A DNA stretch of 64,000 nucleotides from an uncultured Oscillospiraceae bacterium (GCA_934481385.1 CAKSPD010000002.1:62001-126000), one strand, 5' to 3'; shown: positions 44,191 through 53,698, counted from the first letter of the stretch. Notes: generated from the sequence alone by a model not told the origin. Made by a program: numbers and translations.

Positions 44191-45983
44191 TTAAATCAGC
44201 AAAAATTTTTATACGGGCTATCCCATCAATACTGCTTTTTGAAATTCTCTATAAACTTATTATTACTGCAATAGCACTTCCTGCACTTACTCATCTTTTG
44301 AAATGGGCAATTAATATTTCAGGAGTAGGATATATCACATCTGAAAATCTTTTTCAGTTTCTTACTTATCCTGAATCCCTTGGTCTGATTGTGCTTATAC
44401 TTATAATATGCTCTGTGCTTTCACTTGCGGAAATTTCTGCTGTTATAAGCGGTTTTGCAATGCTTTACAAGAAAAAAAATATAAGTGTATTTCTTATGGT
44501 AAAGGCTGGTTTCAAAAGTATCGGAAAACTTTTCAGAAAATTTAATTTTATACTTGTTTTTTATATTCTGCTTATACTTCCTCTGACTCAGTTTACACTA
44601 ACTTCTGGTGTGTTTGCTTTTGTAGGTATGCCAAGTATCCAGACTATTTACGGAACTGCAAGCAACAGAATTTTTATTGCTGTTATACTGTTCCTTTTTC
44701 TGATTTCCCTGCTTCTTTCAAAACGCATCTATTGTCTTAATTTCTTTGCACTCACTGATTCCGGATATTTTGAAAGCGTTCGTCAAAGCAAAAAAATTAC
44801 TGAAAAAAAACTGTTTTCAAATGCTGTTTCAATAATAATATGGTGTATTCTTATAACAGCGTTTTTTCTGATTGTTTTCTTTGCTGTATGCTTTATTATT
44901 TCATTTGCGATGAAAGGTTTTTCTGAACCTGATAAAGCTTTTTTCATTTCACTGAAACTTATAAAAACTGTTATGAAAATATTTACTGCTGTTTCATCTG
45001 TTTTCTTTACACCTATGCTGTTTGCATATATTACAACACGTTTCTTTTATGAAACAGATGATGATACTGAAATAATTCTGCCTGAACCTGCTGAAAAAAT
45101 AAATCCTGTTAAAATAAGAATTATTACTTTTGCCGTTTTTGCACTTGCAACGGCTCTCAATTACTCATTTATGAAAGATATTTCTGCTGAAAATATTATT
45201 CTTAATGCAAGCTTTCTGAATAAAACAAAAATTACTGCTCACAGAGGATTTTCCTCAAAAGCTCCTGAAAATACTGAACCTGCCTTTTCAGAGGCTCTTG
45301 AAATCGATGCTGATTTTATTGAACTTGATGTTCAGCTTTCAAAGGACAAACAGGTTGTTGTTTTTCATGACAAAAATCTTTCAAGAATTACAGGAAATAA
45401 TGAACTTCTGAAAAATCTTGATTATCAGGAATTGCTTGAACTCGATTACGGAAAATGGTTTGGAGAAGAATTTTCAGGAACTAAAATTATGACTCTTGAT
45501 GAAGTTCTTGAAAAGTTCGGAAACAAAATAAACCTCAATATTGAAATCAAAAAAAACGGCGATGAAAATGAAACTGCTGAACTTACTGTAAATCTTATAG
45601 AAAAATACAATTGTATAGATTCCTGTTATATTACTTCATTTTCATACAATGCTCTTAGAACCGTCAAAAAAATAAATCCTGATATAAAAACAGGGCTTAT
45701 TGCAAATATTATGACATATGGCGGTTATTCAACTCTCCATGATATTGATGCCCTGAGTCTGAATAAAAAATTTGTATCGCAGAATCTTATAAATAATATT
45801 CATCTCAATGGTAAACGTGTTTTTGTATGGACTGTCAATGACAGGGCAGAGGCTGAAAAACTTATCAGTATGGGGGCAGACAATATTATTACTGACAAAC
45901 CTGATATGGCTGTCAAGGCTGTTTCTTCAAAGAGCAATGAGGCTTATATTATAGATTTCCTTGCAAAAATTTTCAATTACTAA
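44178..45983 (+). CDS. Glycerophosphodiester phosphodiesterase with N-terminal membrane domain
   Basis: Fusion protein of 601 residues. The N-terminal half (about 1-345) has several helices of the GDPD-associated membrane domain type; the C-terminal half is a GDPD TIM barrel. Catalytic residues are in ITAHRGFSSKAPENTE, FIELDVQLSKDKQ and VVFHDKNLSR; the distal NLNIEIKK strand is also typical. It should hydrolyse glycerophosphodiesters to glycerol-3-phosphate and an alcohol, outside or at the membrane. Homologues are often linked to lipoteichoic acid or phospholipid recycling. A strong terminator follows. Confidence 0.93.
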   Translation: MQKMIKSAKIFIRAIPSILLFEILYKLIITAIALPALTHLLKWAINISGVGYITSENLFQFLTYPESLGLIVLILIICSVLSLAEISAVISGFAMLYKKKNISVFLMVKAGFKSIGKLFRKFNFILVFYILLILPLTQFTLTSGVFAFVGMPSIQTIYGTASNRIFIAVILFLFLISLLLSKRIYCLNFFALTDSGYFESVRQSKKITEKKLFSNAVSIIIWCILITAFFLIVFFAVCFIISFAMKGFSEPDKAFFISLKLIKTVMKIFTAVSSVFFTPMLFAYITTRFFYETDDDTEIILPEPAEKINPVKIRIITFAVFALATALNYSFMKDISAENIILNASFLNKTKITAHRGFSSKAPENTEPAFSEALEIDADFIELDVQLSKDKQVVVFHDKNLSRITGNNELLKNLDYQELLELDYGKWFGEEFSGTKIMTLDEVLEKFGNKINLNIEIKKNGDENETAELTVNLIEKYNCIDSCYITSFSYNALRTVKKINPDIKTGLIANIMTYGGYSTLHDIDALSLNKKFVSQNLINNIHLNGKRVFVWTVNDRAEAEKLISMGADNIITDKPDMAVKAVSSKSNEAYIIDFLAKIFNY

Positions 45984-45988
45984 AAAAT

Positions 45989-46012
45989 AAGGGGACTTTT
46001 AAAAGTCCCCTT
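45989..46012. terminator. Bidirectional terminator between GDPD and dockerin genes
   Basis: A 12-base perfect palindromic stem AAGGGGACTTTT/AAAAGTCCCCTT with a T-run on both strands. Confidence 0.9.
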
Positions 46013-46027
46013 TTTTATTATATTCTT

Positions 46028-47071
46028 TTATAATTCTGTGATTACGCCTGCAAGATACTGCTGTATAGTTAAAGCATCGTTTGCATTTATAACTCCATCT
46101 CCGTTTACATCTGCATTAACTACACCTAACTGACTTATATTGTTATTTTCACTGTCGCTGATATATGAAGCTATTGTAAGAACATCAGATATATCAACTT
46201 TTGCATCTCCGTTGGCATCGCCCTTCATAAAAATATATGAATTGTAATCATACACACCTTTAATTGAATATCCGTCAAGCATTGAATATCCGTCAATTCT
46301 TGCAAGTGCATGATGATAAAAATCTGTGCTTATTTCCTCTGCTCCTTCAATATTCTGTAAAATCATACGCATAGCTTCGGTTTTATATTTCCATTGCCAT
46401 GTATCTTCATCGTTATAGCAGATTTCAAAATTCTGACAATCTTCTGAAACATTTTTTATGCTGTATCCTGCATCTTCAAGAAAACTGAAATCTTCTTTTG
46501 TAACAGAAAATCCGTCTTTTAAATGAAGTCTTGTTACAGGCATTGCAGATGTCTGCATTTCATGTTCATATCCCCACACAACATCAGTATCTTCAACATC
46601 AGAATTTTCAGCCATTGCCTTTTCAATTTCACGAGCATATGAATAAGTAAAGACACCTCTGCTATTTTCAGCAGTATTAAATAACTGATATACATTATCA
46701 TCATTTAATTTGCTGTATTTAAATTCCATATCGTTATAAGTAAAGTTAAAATCATCTATGCTGTAATTTTCTTTAAGTTTGAAAATGATGCTGAAATTTG
46801 AGAAGTAATAATTATAATCCTCTGCATAATTATCACTGTAATATGTTATATACATATTACTGCCGTTTTCAACACCTTCAACTGTATCATTTCTGAAACT
46901 CATTATTTTGCCGTCATCAAGTATTTCAGAATAACAACAATTTTCAGAAGAAACATTTACAACAAGAGGTTTGTTATATTCAATGCCAAAATATCCTGCA
47001 TTTGTATTTATAACAGATAATGATGATAGAAGAGTAAGCATGGAAACAGATAAAGATAATAATTTTTTCAT
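46028..47071 (-). CDS. Secreted dockerin-domain protein
   Basis: Exported protein of 347 residues: signal peptide MKKLLSLSVSMLTLLSSLSV, an uncharacterised middle region (about 30-275) without a recognised catalytic motif, and a C-terminal type I dockerin. The two dockerin repeats read DANGDAKVDISD and DVNGDGVINAND, both carrying the Ca-binding Asp/Asn pattern, and are followed by ALTIQQYLAG. Dockerins bind cohesins on scaffoldins, so the protein is predicted to join an extracellular complex (cellulosome or amylosome type). No cohesin gene is in the window. It has a perfect consensus promoter. Confidence 0.88.
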   Translation of the reverse strand: MKKLLSLSVSMLTLLSSLSVINTNAGYFGIEYNKPLVVNVSSENCCYSEILDDGKIMSFRNDTVEGVENGSNMYITYYSDNYAEDYNYYFSNFSIIFKLKENYSIDDFNFTYNDMEFKYSKLNDDNVYQLFNTAENSRGVFTYSYAREIEKAMAENSDVEDTDVVWGYEHEMQTSAMPVTRLHLKDGFSVTKEDFSFLEDAGYSIKNVSEDCQNFEICYNDEDTWQWKYKTEAMRMILQNIEGAEEISTDFYHHALARIDGYSMLDGYSIKGVYDYNSYIFMKGDANGDAKVDISDVLTIASYISDSENNNISQLGVVNADVNGDGVINANDALTIQQYLAGVITEL

Positions 47072-47098
47072 TTCAAAAAACCTCCTGTAAAAATTTTC

Positions 47099-47117
47099 CA
47101 GATAAATTTTTATCTTG
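47099..47117 (-). promoter_or_regulatory. Hairpin in the dockerin gene leader
   Basis: CCAGATAAA and TTTATCTTGG can pair with a short loop in the transcribed leader, between the promoter and ATG 47071. It could stabilise the mRNA; there is no sign of a ligand-binding structure. Confidence 0.35.
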
Positions 47118-47122
47118 GATTT

Positions 47123-47151
47123 ATTATATCACCAAAAAATATATTTGTCAA
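47123..47151 (-). promoter_or_regulatory. Promoter of the dockerin gene
   Basis: Minus strand TTGACA (47151-47146), 17-base spacer, TATAAT (47128-47123), a perfect consensus about 52 bases before the start. Confidence 0.85.
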
Positions 47152-47271
47152 TGTGCATACCCGACAAATATATTAAATAACATTTGTTCATCTTTTATCC
47201 AATATCTGTATATCAAAATATATTACTCTGAATTTCTTTTATAATAATGTGTAAACTATACAAAAACGGTA

Positions 47272-47301
47272 TTGACGAATTTATATTTTTCATGATATAA
47301 T
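47272..47301 (+). promoter_or_regulatory. Promoter of the isomerase-nrdR pair
   Basis: TTGACG (47272-47277), 18-base spacer, TATAAT (47296-47301), 32 bases before ATG 47333. Confidence 0.7.
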
Positions 47302-47332
47302 TGTTTAAACATCATATGAAGGAGATTATGAA

Positions 47333-48145
47333 ATGATTGCCGGAGTATCCACTGCATGTCTTTATCCGGAACTTCTTGAAGACAGCCTTTATCAACTTGC
47401 AGTCAACGGAGTTTCCAATGTTGAAATTTTTGCCAACACTCATTCTGAAATGACAAAAAATTTTGCCTTAGGTCTTTTGGAAATATTAAAGCATTTTGAT
47501 GTAAAATGTGTATCTGTCCACCCTTTTACTGCCGAAATAGAACCCCTTATGCTTTTTTCCGCATATAAAAGACGTACTGATGATGCTTTGGAATATCTTA
47601 AATTCTGCTTTGAATTTATGAATATCCTCGGAGCAAAAATATTTGTTCTGCACGGAAATAAGGGAAGTATCAATGCACCCCGTGAACTTTACTGTGAACG
47701 CTATTCTATGATGTACAGGCTCGGAAAACAGTTCGGCATTGATGTTGCTATTGAAAACGTTTCACGCTGTCAGAGCGGTAACCTTAATTTTCTTAAAGAC
47801 CTGTCAAATATGCTCGGAAATGATGTCAGGTTCGTTCTGGATACAAAACAGGCTGTCCGTTCAAAAGAAAATGTTTTCGATATGGTCAGGACTTTAAAGG
47901 GAAAAATAGCTCATGTTCATCTCAGTGACAGCGGTGAACTCGGTGACTGCCTTATGATTGGAAAAGGCAGACTGAATATACACAGGCTTATCTCTGATAT
48001 TTATTCTTTTAACCCTGATGCATCTGTTGTTCTTGAACTTTACAGAACAAATTTCAACGGAATTTCTGACCTTGTAAATAATTACAATATCATTGAACAG
48101 ACTATCCGGAATATTTCCGTTCCGGAAAATAAAGAAAGGATTTGA
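47333..48145 (+). CDS. Sugar phosphate isomerase/epimerase-family TIM barrel
   Basis: Protein of 270 residues of the xylose isomerase-like TIM-barrel family, which includes AP endonuclease 2-type and myo-inositol catabolism enzymes. Seen are VSTACLYPELLED at the N terminus, FVLHGNKGS and VAIENVSRC in the core, RFVLDTKQAV and HVHLSDSGELGD with the metal-binding His and Asp. The His/Glu/Asp ligands suggest a functional metal site. Substrate is unknown. It is followed 5 bases later by nrdR, so the pair is probably one transcript. Confidence 0.85.
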   Translation: MIAGVSTACLYPELLEDSLYQLAVNGVSNVEIFANTHSEMTKNFALGLLEILKHFDVKCVSVHPFTAEIEPLMLFSAYKRRTDDALEYLKFCFEFMNILGAKIFVLHGNKGSINAPRELYCERYSMMYRLGKQFGIDVAIENVSRCQSGNLNFLKDLSNMLGNDVRFVLDTKQAVRSKENVFDMVRTLKGKIAHVHLSDSGELGDCLMIGKGRLNIHRLISDIYSFNPDASVVLELYRTNFNGISDLVNNYNIIEQTIRNISVPENKERI

Positions 48146-48150
48146 AAAAT

Positions 48151-48597
48151 ATGAAATGCCCGTTCTGCGGTTCACTCGATTCAAAAGTCATAGATTCACG
48201 CTCATCTGATGAAAAAAAAAGAAGAAGGCGTGAATGCACCAAATGTCACAAGAGATTTACTACTTATGAAACGGTTGAAACTCCGCTTCTTTCTGTAAAA
48301 AAACGTGACGGCTCATACCAGCTTTATGACAGAAGCAAACTCATAAAGGGTATATTTACTGCAATAAAAAAACGTCCCATATCTGCTCAGGAAGTGGAAC
48401 GCATTGCAGATTATGTTGAAAATACCCTTGCAAACGAAATGAAAACCATTGTAACATCAAAGGCTATCGGTGAAATGGTTCTTGAACAGCTTAAAAATAT
48501 TGATGCTATTGCATATATAAGATTTGCTTCTGTATATAAGGATTTTTCTGATGTGAAAAGTTTTATATCTGTTATATCTGAATTTGAGGAAACATGA
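48151..48597 (+). CDS. nrdR: Transcriptional repressor NrdR
   Basis: ATP/dATP-sensing repressor of ribonucleotide reductase genes, about 148 residues. An N-terminal zinc ribbon has CPFCGSLDSK and CTKCHKRFTTYE; an ATP-cone starts at KKRDGSYQLYDRSK. ATG 48151 is used because MKCPFCG is the family start and AAAGAAAGGA lies upstream. No ribonucleotide reductase gene is in the window. Confidence 0.95.
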   Translation: MKCPFCGSLDSKVIDSRSSDEKKRRRRECTKCHKRFTTYETVETPLLSVKKRDGSYQLYDRSKLIKGIFTAIKKRPISAQEVERIADYVENTLANEMKTIVTSKAIGEMVLEQLKNIDAIAYIRFASVYKDFSDVKSFISVISEFEET

Positions 48598-48608
48598 TTC
48601 TATATATA

Positions 48609-49031
48609 TCACTGAACGCTGATTATATAATCTGAATCATTTTCATCATAGATTGCTGAAGATACGGCTTTTCCGTCACAGACTATAAGCTCTGCCATAA
48701 GATTTTTTTCATCGGGATTATAGTTCTTTATTCTGTATGTATAAAGTATGGCATTACTGCCCTTATATTCCCGCAGAGGTAATTTCTGCTTATCCTGAAG
48801 CTGTGCAAATACTTCATAGCTTTCGCTGAATTCATTCGGAATTACTATATCTCTGCTGAAAATTTCTTCCGTTTCCCAGCCGTGAAGCGAAAAATAATTT
48901 ATCCTTTCGGCTGATGTTCCGGCGGATACTCTTGCTATGGGTTCAGGTTTTTCTTCCTTTTCCGGAATAAATATTATGCAGGCTGTGACAATTATCCCTG
49001 CTGTAAGAATTACTGCGTGAATTTTTTTCAT
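48609..49031 (-). CDS. DUF4830-like membrane-anchored protein
   Basis: Protein of 140 residues with an N-terminal helix (about 5-22) and a small extracytoplasmic domain. The segment RINYFSLHGWETEEIFSRDIVIP and the downstream NEFSESYEVFAQLQDKQ match the DUF4830 pattern of Clostridia, whose function is unknown. ATG 49031 follows AAAAGGAGG. It is a lone gene between nrdR and the pseudouridine synthase. Confidence 0.75.
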   Translation of the reverse strand: MKKIHAVILTAGIIVTACIIFIPEKEEKPEPIARVSAGTSAERINYFSLHGWETEEIFSRDIVIPNEFSESYEVFAQLQDKQKLPLREYKGSNAILYTYRIKNYNPDEKNLMAELIVCDGKAVSSAIYDENDSDYIISVQ

Positions 49032-49105
49032 GGGCTTTTCCTCCTTTTAAATAATTATATGCCCGATATATACATTTAAAAACTGATAAGGAGCTTTTTA
49101 ATTTT

Positions 49106-49873
49106 ATGAGATTGGATAAATTTATTTCAGATAATTCCGCACTTTCAAGAAGTCAGGTAAGAAATGCCATTAAAAAAGGACTTGTAAAAGTTGACGGAAT
49201 TATTATAAAACAAGCGGATTTCAAAATCAGTCCTGAAACAAGTTCTGTTGAATATGCCGGAAATATTATTTCATACCGCAAAAACAGATATATACTTCTA
49301 AACAAGCCTGCCGGTTTTGTATGTTCAACAAATGACCCTGAAAGTCATACTGTTCTTGAACTTGTTCCGCCTGAACTTTCAAAAAAGGTTTTTCCTGCCG
49401 GAAGGCTTGACAAGGACTCGGAGGGACTTGTTCTTTTAACTGATGACGGAGAACTTTCTCACAGGATTCTTACACCTGAAAAGCATGTTCCGAAATTTTA
49501 CATTGTGAAACTTGCCGAATGCTTTAAAATTCAATATATTGACTTATTCGCTTCAGGCATATCACTTTCCAATGGTGAAGTATGCATGCCGGCTAAGGTT
49601 TTTCCTGTTGAAAATAACGATTTATGGGCAATTGTCGAACTTCGGGAAGGCAAATATCATCAGGTCAGAAGAATGTTTGCTTCTGTCGGAAATAAAGTCG
49701 AATATCTTTTCAGATTCTGCATGGGAAATCTTCAGATTCCCGAAAAACTGGCGATTGGTGACTGTATGGAACTTATGCACAAAGATGTTGAAAAGTTGAT
49801 TCAGACCCCCGATTATGACTGTATTCTGAGGAAATTATATGTATATTTTTCGTCATATTTGATAAACAAATAA
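49106..49873 (+). CDS. RsuA-family pseudouridine synthase
   Basis: rRNA pseudouridine synthase of 255 residues. The N-terminal S4 RNA-binding domain (MRLDKFISDNSALSRSQVRN) precedes the catalytic domain, whose Asp lies in AGRLDKDSEGLVLLTDDG. YHQVRRMFASVGNKV is the conserved second block. RsuA modifies 16S U516 and RluB/RluF modify 23S; the 255-residue length and sequence fit the RsuA type, but the exact target is not decided. AAGGAG lies about 12 bases upstream of ATG 49106. Confidence 0.88.
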   Translation: MRLDKFISDNSALSRSQVRNAIKKGLVKVDGIIIKQADFKISPETSSVEYAGNIISYRKNRYILLNKPAGFVCSTNDPESHTVLELVPPELSKKVFPAGRLDKDSEGLVLLTDDGELSHRILTPEKHVPKFYIVKLAECFKIQYIDLFASGISLSNGEVCMPAKVFPVENNDLWAIVELREGKYHQVRRMFASVGNKVEYLFRFCMGNLQIPEKLAIGDCMELMHKDVEKLIQTPDYDCILRKLYVYFSSYLINK

Positions 49874-49897
49874 TCATAAGTTTGGAGATTTAGCGTA

Positions 49898-49926
49898 TTG
49901 AAAAATTCAGAATTATTTGTTATTAT
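49898..49926 (+). promoter_or_regulatory. Promoter of the ABC ATPase gene
   Basis: TTGAAA (49898-49903), 17-base spacer, TATTAT (49921-49926). A 14-base perfect palindrome follows the -10. Confidence 0.65.
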
Positions 49927-49929
49927 ATT

Positions 49930-49943
49930 AGTATAGCTATACT
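49930..49943. promoter_or_regulatory. Palindrome at the ABC ATPase transcription start
   Basis: AGTATAGCTATACT is a perfect 14-base palindrome four bases after the -10, so it would lie over the transcription start. This placement suits a repressor operator. No regulator is encoded nearby. Confidence 0.45.
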
Positions 49944-49999
49944 GCGTTTTACGTTACGCTTAAACTTTAGCAAAAATTTTTATGGGAGGATTTATTTAA

Positions 50000-51139
50000 A
50001 TGGCAGGTTTAATTTTGAAACATATTTATAAAAAGTATCCGGGCGGTTTCGTTGCTGTTACCGACGTTGACTTTGAAATCAAAGATAAGGAATTTATTAT
50101 CCTTGTAGGCCCTTCAGGCTGCGGTAAGTCTACTACTCTTCGTATGATTGCAGGTCTTGAGGAAATTTCCGAAGGCGAACTTTATATCGGTGACCGCCTT
50201 GTTAACGATATTGCTCCTAAGGACAGAGATATTGCCATGGTTTTCCAGAACTATGCTCTTTATCCTCATATGACTGTTTTCGATAACATGGCTTTCGGCC
50301 TTAAACTCAGAAAAGTTCCTAAGGACGAAATCGAAAGAAAGGTTAATGAAGCTGCTAAGATTCTTGACCTCTCTCACCTTCTCGAAAGAAAGCCTAAGGC
50401 TATGTCAGGCGGTCAGCGTCAGCGTGTTGCCATGGGCCGTGCTATCGTTCGTTCACCTCAGGTATTCCTTCTTGACGAGCCTCTTTCAAACCTCGATGCT
50501 AAGCTCCGTGCTCAGATGAGAACCGAAATTTCAAAGCTCCACAAGAAACTCGGTACTACATTCATCTACGTTACTCATGACCAGACTGAAGCTATGACTC
50601 TCGGTGACAGAATCGTTGTTATGAAGGACGGTTTCATTCAGCAGATTGATACTCCTCAGACTCTTTATGACCACCCTGTAAACCAGTTCGTTGCAGGATT
50701 CCTCGGTTCTCCTCAGATGAACTTCATCGATGCTGTTCTTAAAGATGACCTCGGTCAGTATGTTGTTGAATTCGGTTCTGAAGATTCAAGAGGTCAGAAG
50801 GGTGTCAAGTATCAGATTATCGTTCCTGAATCAAAGGTTAACAAAGAACTCGCTAACTATGTAAACAAGGAAATCGTTCTCGGTATCCGTCCTGAAAGCG
50901 TTCACGATGAAGAAATGTATCTTTCAAGTGCTACAACAGGTATCATCTCATGTACTGTTGAAATCACTGAAATGATGGGTGCTGAAACTTACCTCTACCT
51001 CAGCTGTGAAGGTATCCCGATTACTGCAAGAGTTTCTTCACGTTCTACTGCTAAGCCTCAGGACGTTATTCAGGTTGCTCTTGACCCGAACAGAATACAC
51101 CTCTTTGACAAGGAAACAGAAAAAACTATTGTAAGCTGA
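50000..51139 (+). CDS. Sugar ABC transporter ATPase, MsmX/UgpC-type
   Basis: Cytoplasmic ATPase of 379 residues that energises carbohydrate ABC importers. Walker [10 protein letters not shown] lies at about 38-46, the signature [14 protein letters not shown] at about 135-148, Walker [13 protein letters not shown] at about 155-166 and the switch His in [11 protein letters not shown]. The C-terminal third is a TOBE domain (about 235-370). It stands without permease or binding-protein genes, as the multitask ATPase MsmX does in B. subtilis, so it may serve several importers. Codon use is strongly biased, implying high expression. Confidence 0.94.
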   Translation: MAGLILKHIYKKYPGGFVAVTDVDFEIKDKEFIILVGPSGCGKSTTLRMIAGLEEISEGELYIGDRLVNDIAPKDRDIAMVFQNYALYPHMTVFDNMAFGLKLRKVPKDEIERKVNEAAKILDLSHLLERKPKAMSGGQRQRVAMGRAIVRSPQVFLLDEPLSNLDAKLRAQMRTEISKLHKKLGTTFIYVTHDQTEAMTLGDRIVVMKDGFIQQIDTPQTLYDHPVNQFVAGFLGSPQMNFIDAVLKDDLGQYVVEFGSEDSRGQKGVKYQIIVPESKVNKELANYVNKEIVLGIRPESVHDEEMYLSSATTGIISCTVEITEMMGAETYLYLSCEGIPITARVSSRSTAKPQDVIQVALDPNRIHLFDKETEKTIVS

Positions 51140-51165
51140 TTTGTCTTATCTCAGCTTTTCCAGAC

Positions 51166-51186
51166 AGGGCGGATTCCTTCCGCCCT
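51166..51186 (+). terminator. Terminator of the ABC ATPase gene
   Basis: A 7-bp stem AGGGCGG/CCGCCCT with a 7-base loop, followed by TTTTTATTTTT. Confidence 0.85.
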
Positions 51187-51232
51187 TTTTATTTTTATCA
51201 CCTAATTTTCATAAAATTATGACTCTTTGCTA

Positions 51233-51261
51233 TTGACTTATTGAGAGTTTTGTAATATAAT
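51233..51261 (+). promoter_or_regulatory. Promoter of secDF
   Basis: TTGACT (51233-51238), 17-base spacer, TATAAT (51256-51261), about 50 bases before the GTG start. Confidence 0.85.
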
Positions 51262-51311
51262 TATTGTAATTGTCATAAACGACACATTTCTATCTTTCAG
51301 GAGGTTAAAAC

Positions 51312-52748
51312 GTGAAAAAGAAAAAAAATCAGAAGGCTGTTTTCTTTATAGTCTTTGCTCTGATAATTGCTTTTGCGTATTCGGCTGTTTTCGGTCTTGA
51401 TACCCAGTACGGCGATATTGTCACAACACGAATAAACGGCGTTGACGATATAAGACTCGGTATTGATATTCAGGGCGGTGTTGATGTTACTTTCAATCCT
51501 GCTGACGACTACGATGCAAATGAGCAACAGCTTGATGCTGCTACTGCTGTAATGAAAAACAGACTCAATTCAATCGGTATCAACGACTATGAAGTTTACA
51601 GTGATGCTAAAAGCGACAGAATTATTGTACGTTTTCCTTGGCAGGCCGGTGAAACTGATTTCGACCCGGAAAAAGCTGTAAAGGAACTCGGTGAAACTGC
51701 TGAACTTACTTTCAGATACGGTTCGGATTCTGAAACTGACCCCGAAACAGATGAAACTGTTCCGACCGGTGATATTATCCTCAGCGGTTCTGATGTAAAA
51801 TCTGCTCAGCCCGGAAGTCAGTACAATGATACAAAAGGTTCTTATGAATATGTTGTTCAGCTCCAGCTTAATGATACAAGCACTGACGGTGAATCAGGTA
51901 AGGATAAATTCGCTGCTGCTACTGCTGAACTTGCAGGTTCTTCTACTCCTATTTCAATATGGATGGACAACACTATGATTTCAAGCCCTACTGTAAGTAC
52001 TGCAATTACTGACGGTCAAGCTGTTATATCAGGCGATTTTACATATGAATCCGCAAAGAGCCTTGCTGATAAAATAAATTCAGGTGCTTTGCCTTTTAAA
52101 ATGGAAACATCAAGCTTCAAGACTATGGACCCTACAATGGGCAGAGGTTCTCTTGATGCTATGATTCTTGCAGGATTTATTTCATTTGCTTTCATTGCTG
52201 TTTATATGATTGTTCTTTACAGACTGCCCGGATTTGTTGCTGTTATAGGTCTTATCGGTCAGGTTGCGGGAACTCTTGCCGCTATATCAGGCTGGTTCGG
52301 ATTTATGGACAGCTCAACGCTTACAATCCCCGGTATTGCAGGTATCATTCTCGCTGTCGGTATGGGTGTTGATGCAAATATCATTACAGGAGAACGTATA
52401 AAGGAAGAACTCAATTCAGGAAAATCACTCGATTCTGCTCTTAAAATCGCATACAAGAGAGCTTTCGCTGCTATCTTTGACGGAAACATCACTGTTGTAT
52501 TCGTTGCTATAATCCTTATGGGTGCTTTCGGTGTTCCTTCAAGTATATTCGCTAAACTTCTCCATGTATTCTTTATGGCTTTCGGTGCTACTACTGAGGG
52601 TGTTATATACTCATTCGGTTATACACTTCTTGTCGGAATTATCCTTAACTTCCTTATGGGTGTATTCGCTTCAAAGCTTATGGTTACATCACTCTCAAAA
52701 TTCAACTGCTTTAAAAATAAAAAACTTTACGGAGGTGCTGTAAAATGA
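51312..52748 (+). CDS. secD: Protein translocase subunit SecD
   Basis: Proton-driven accessory subunit that helps pull proteins through SecYEG. The 478-residue protein has TM1 near residues 9-28, a large extracytoplasmic domain (GIDIQGGVDVTF, the D1 motif) to about residue 270, and five C-terminal helices. The conserved IPGIAGIILAVGMGVDANII region carries the Asp of the proton path. It starts at GTG 51312 after AGGAGG. It overlaps secF by 4 bases (ATGA). The two are separate genes, unlike the fused SecDF of B. subtilis. Confidence 0.96.
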   Translation: MKKKKNQKAVFFIVFALIIAFAYSAVFGLDTQYGDIVTTRINGVDDIRLGIDIQGGVDVTFNPADDYDANEQQLDAATAVMKNRLNSIGINDYEVYSDAKSDRIIVRFPWQAGETDFDPEKAVKELGETAELTFRYGSDSETDPETDETVPTGDIILSGSDVKSAQPGSQYNDTKGSYEYVVQLQLNDTSTDGESGKDKFAAATAELAGSSTPISIWMDNTMISSPTVSTAITDGQAVISGDFTYESAKSLADKINSGALPFKMETSSFKTMDPTMGRGSLDAMILAGFISFAFIAVYMIVLYRLPGFVAVIGLIGQVAGTLAAISGWFGFMDSSTLTIPGIAGIILAVGMGVDANIITGERIKEELNSGKSLDSALKIAYKRAFAAIFDGNITVVFVAIILMGAFGVPSSIFAKLLHVFFMAFGATTEGVIYSFGYTLLVGIILNFLMGVFASKLMVTSLSKFNCFKNKKLYGGAVK

Positions 52749-53698
52749 GTGAAAAGAAAAAACAGACAAGCTCTCCGAACGTAAAAAAAGTGCGTGATTT
52801 CTGCGGTACAAGAAAAGTTTTTCTTATCATTTCACTTTCGCTTATAGCTGTTACTATTCTTGCTACATTTATTCTTAAAATCAATGTTGCTATCGAATTC
52901 AAGGGCGGTACTATTCTAAATTACAAGTATTCAGGCGAAATTGATGAAAATGAAATAAAAACTTCTATCGAACAGGTTATTGGCACAGCCGTAAAAACAA
53001 ATATCGGTCAGAATATCAGTACCGGTGAATCAAATATAACTATTTCATTTACTTCAAAAGACGGTCTTACTGCTGACAGACAGGCTGAAATCACTGATAT
53101 GATTCAGGAAAAATATCCTGACAGCAATGTTGAACTTATCGATTCAAATGACGTTGCTCCTTCATCAGGACGTGAATTTTTCTTCAAGTGCCTTGTTGCT
53201 GTTATCCTTTCTGCTGTTGTTCTGATTATATACATTGCTTTCAGATTCAGAAAAATAGGCGGACTTTCAGCAGGTGTATGTGCTGTTATCGCACTTTGTC
53301 AGGACCTTGTTCTTGTTTACGGTTCGTTTATTATCTGCGGTTTTGAGATAAATTCAAACTTTATGGCTGTTATTCTCACAATACTCGGCTATTCAATAAA
53401 CAATACCATTGTTATTTACGACAGAATAAGAGAAAACAGACAGATTATGCCTAATGCTAAACTTCAGGAACTTGTTAACCTCAGCTGTACACAGTCACTT
53501 ACACGTTCAATAAGAACCACTGTTACTACTGTTGCAACTATGCTTATTGTTACTATCGTTGTTGCTTTAAAGGGTTATACTTCCCTTCTTAGCTTCACTG
53601 TTCCGCTTATATTCGGTATGACTCTTGGTGCTTATTCCTCACTCTGCGTTGCTCCTATGCTCTGGGTATGGCACAACGAAAGAAAAGAAAAAAAATAA
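52745..53698 (+). CDS. secF: Protein translocase subunit SecF
   Basis: Partner of SecD, 317 residues with six helices. The extracytoplasmic P1 region begins NVAIEFKGGTILNYKY, and the second half carries ILTILGYSINNTIVIYDRIREN, the SecF signature. ATG 52745 overlaps the secD stop by 4 bases, so expression is coupled. A strong hairpin terminator lies 14 bases past the stop. Confidence 0.96.
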   Translation: MSEKKKQTSSPNVKKVRDFCGTRKVFLIISLSLIAVTILATFILKINVAIEFKGGTILNYKYSGEIDENEIKTSIEQVIGTAVKTNIGQNISTGESNITISFTSKDGLTADRQAEITDMIQEKYPDSNVELIDSNDVAPSSGREFFFKCLVAVILSAVVLIIYIAFRFRKIGGLSAGVCAVIALCQDLVLVYGSFIICGFEINSNFMAVILTILGYSINNTIVIYDRIRENRQIMPNAKLQELVNLSCTQSLTRSIRTTVTTVATMLIVTIVVALKGYTSLLSFTVPLIFGMTLGAYSSLCVAPMLWVWHNERKEKK

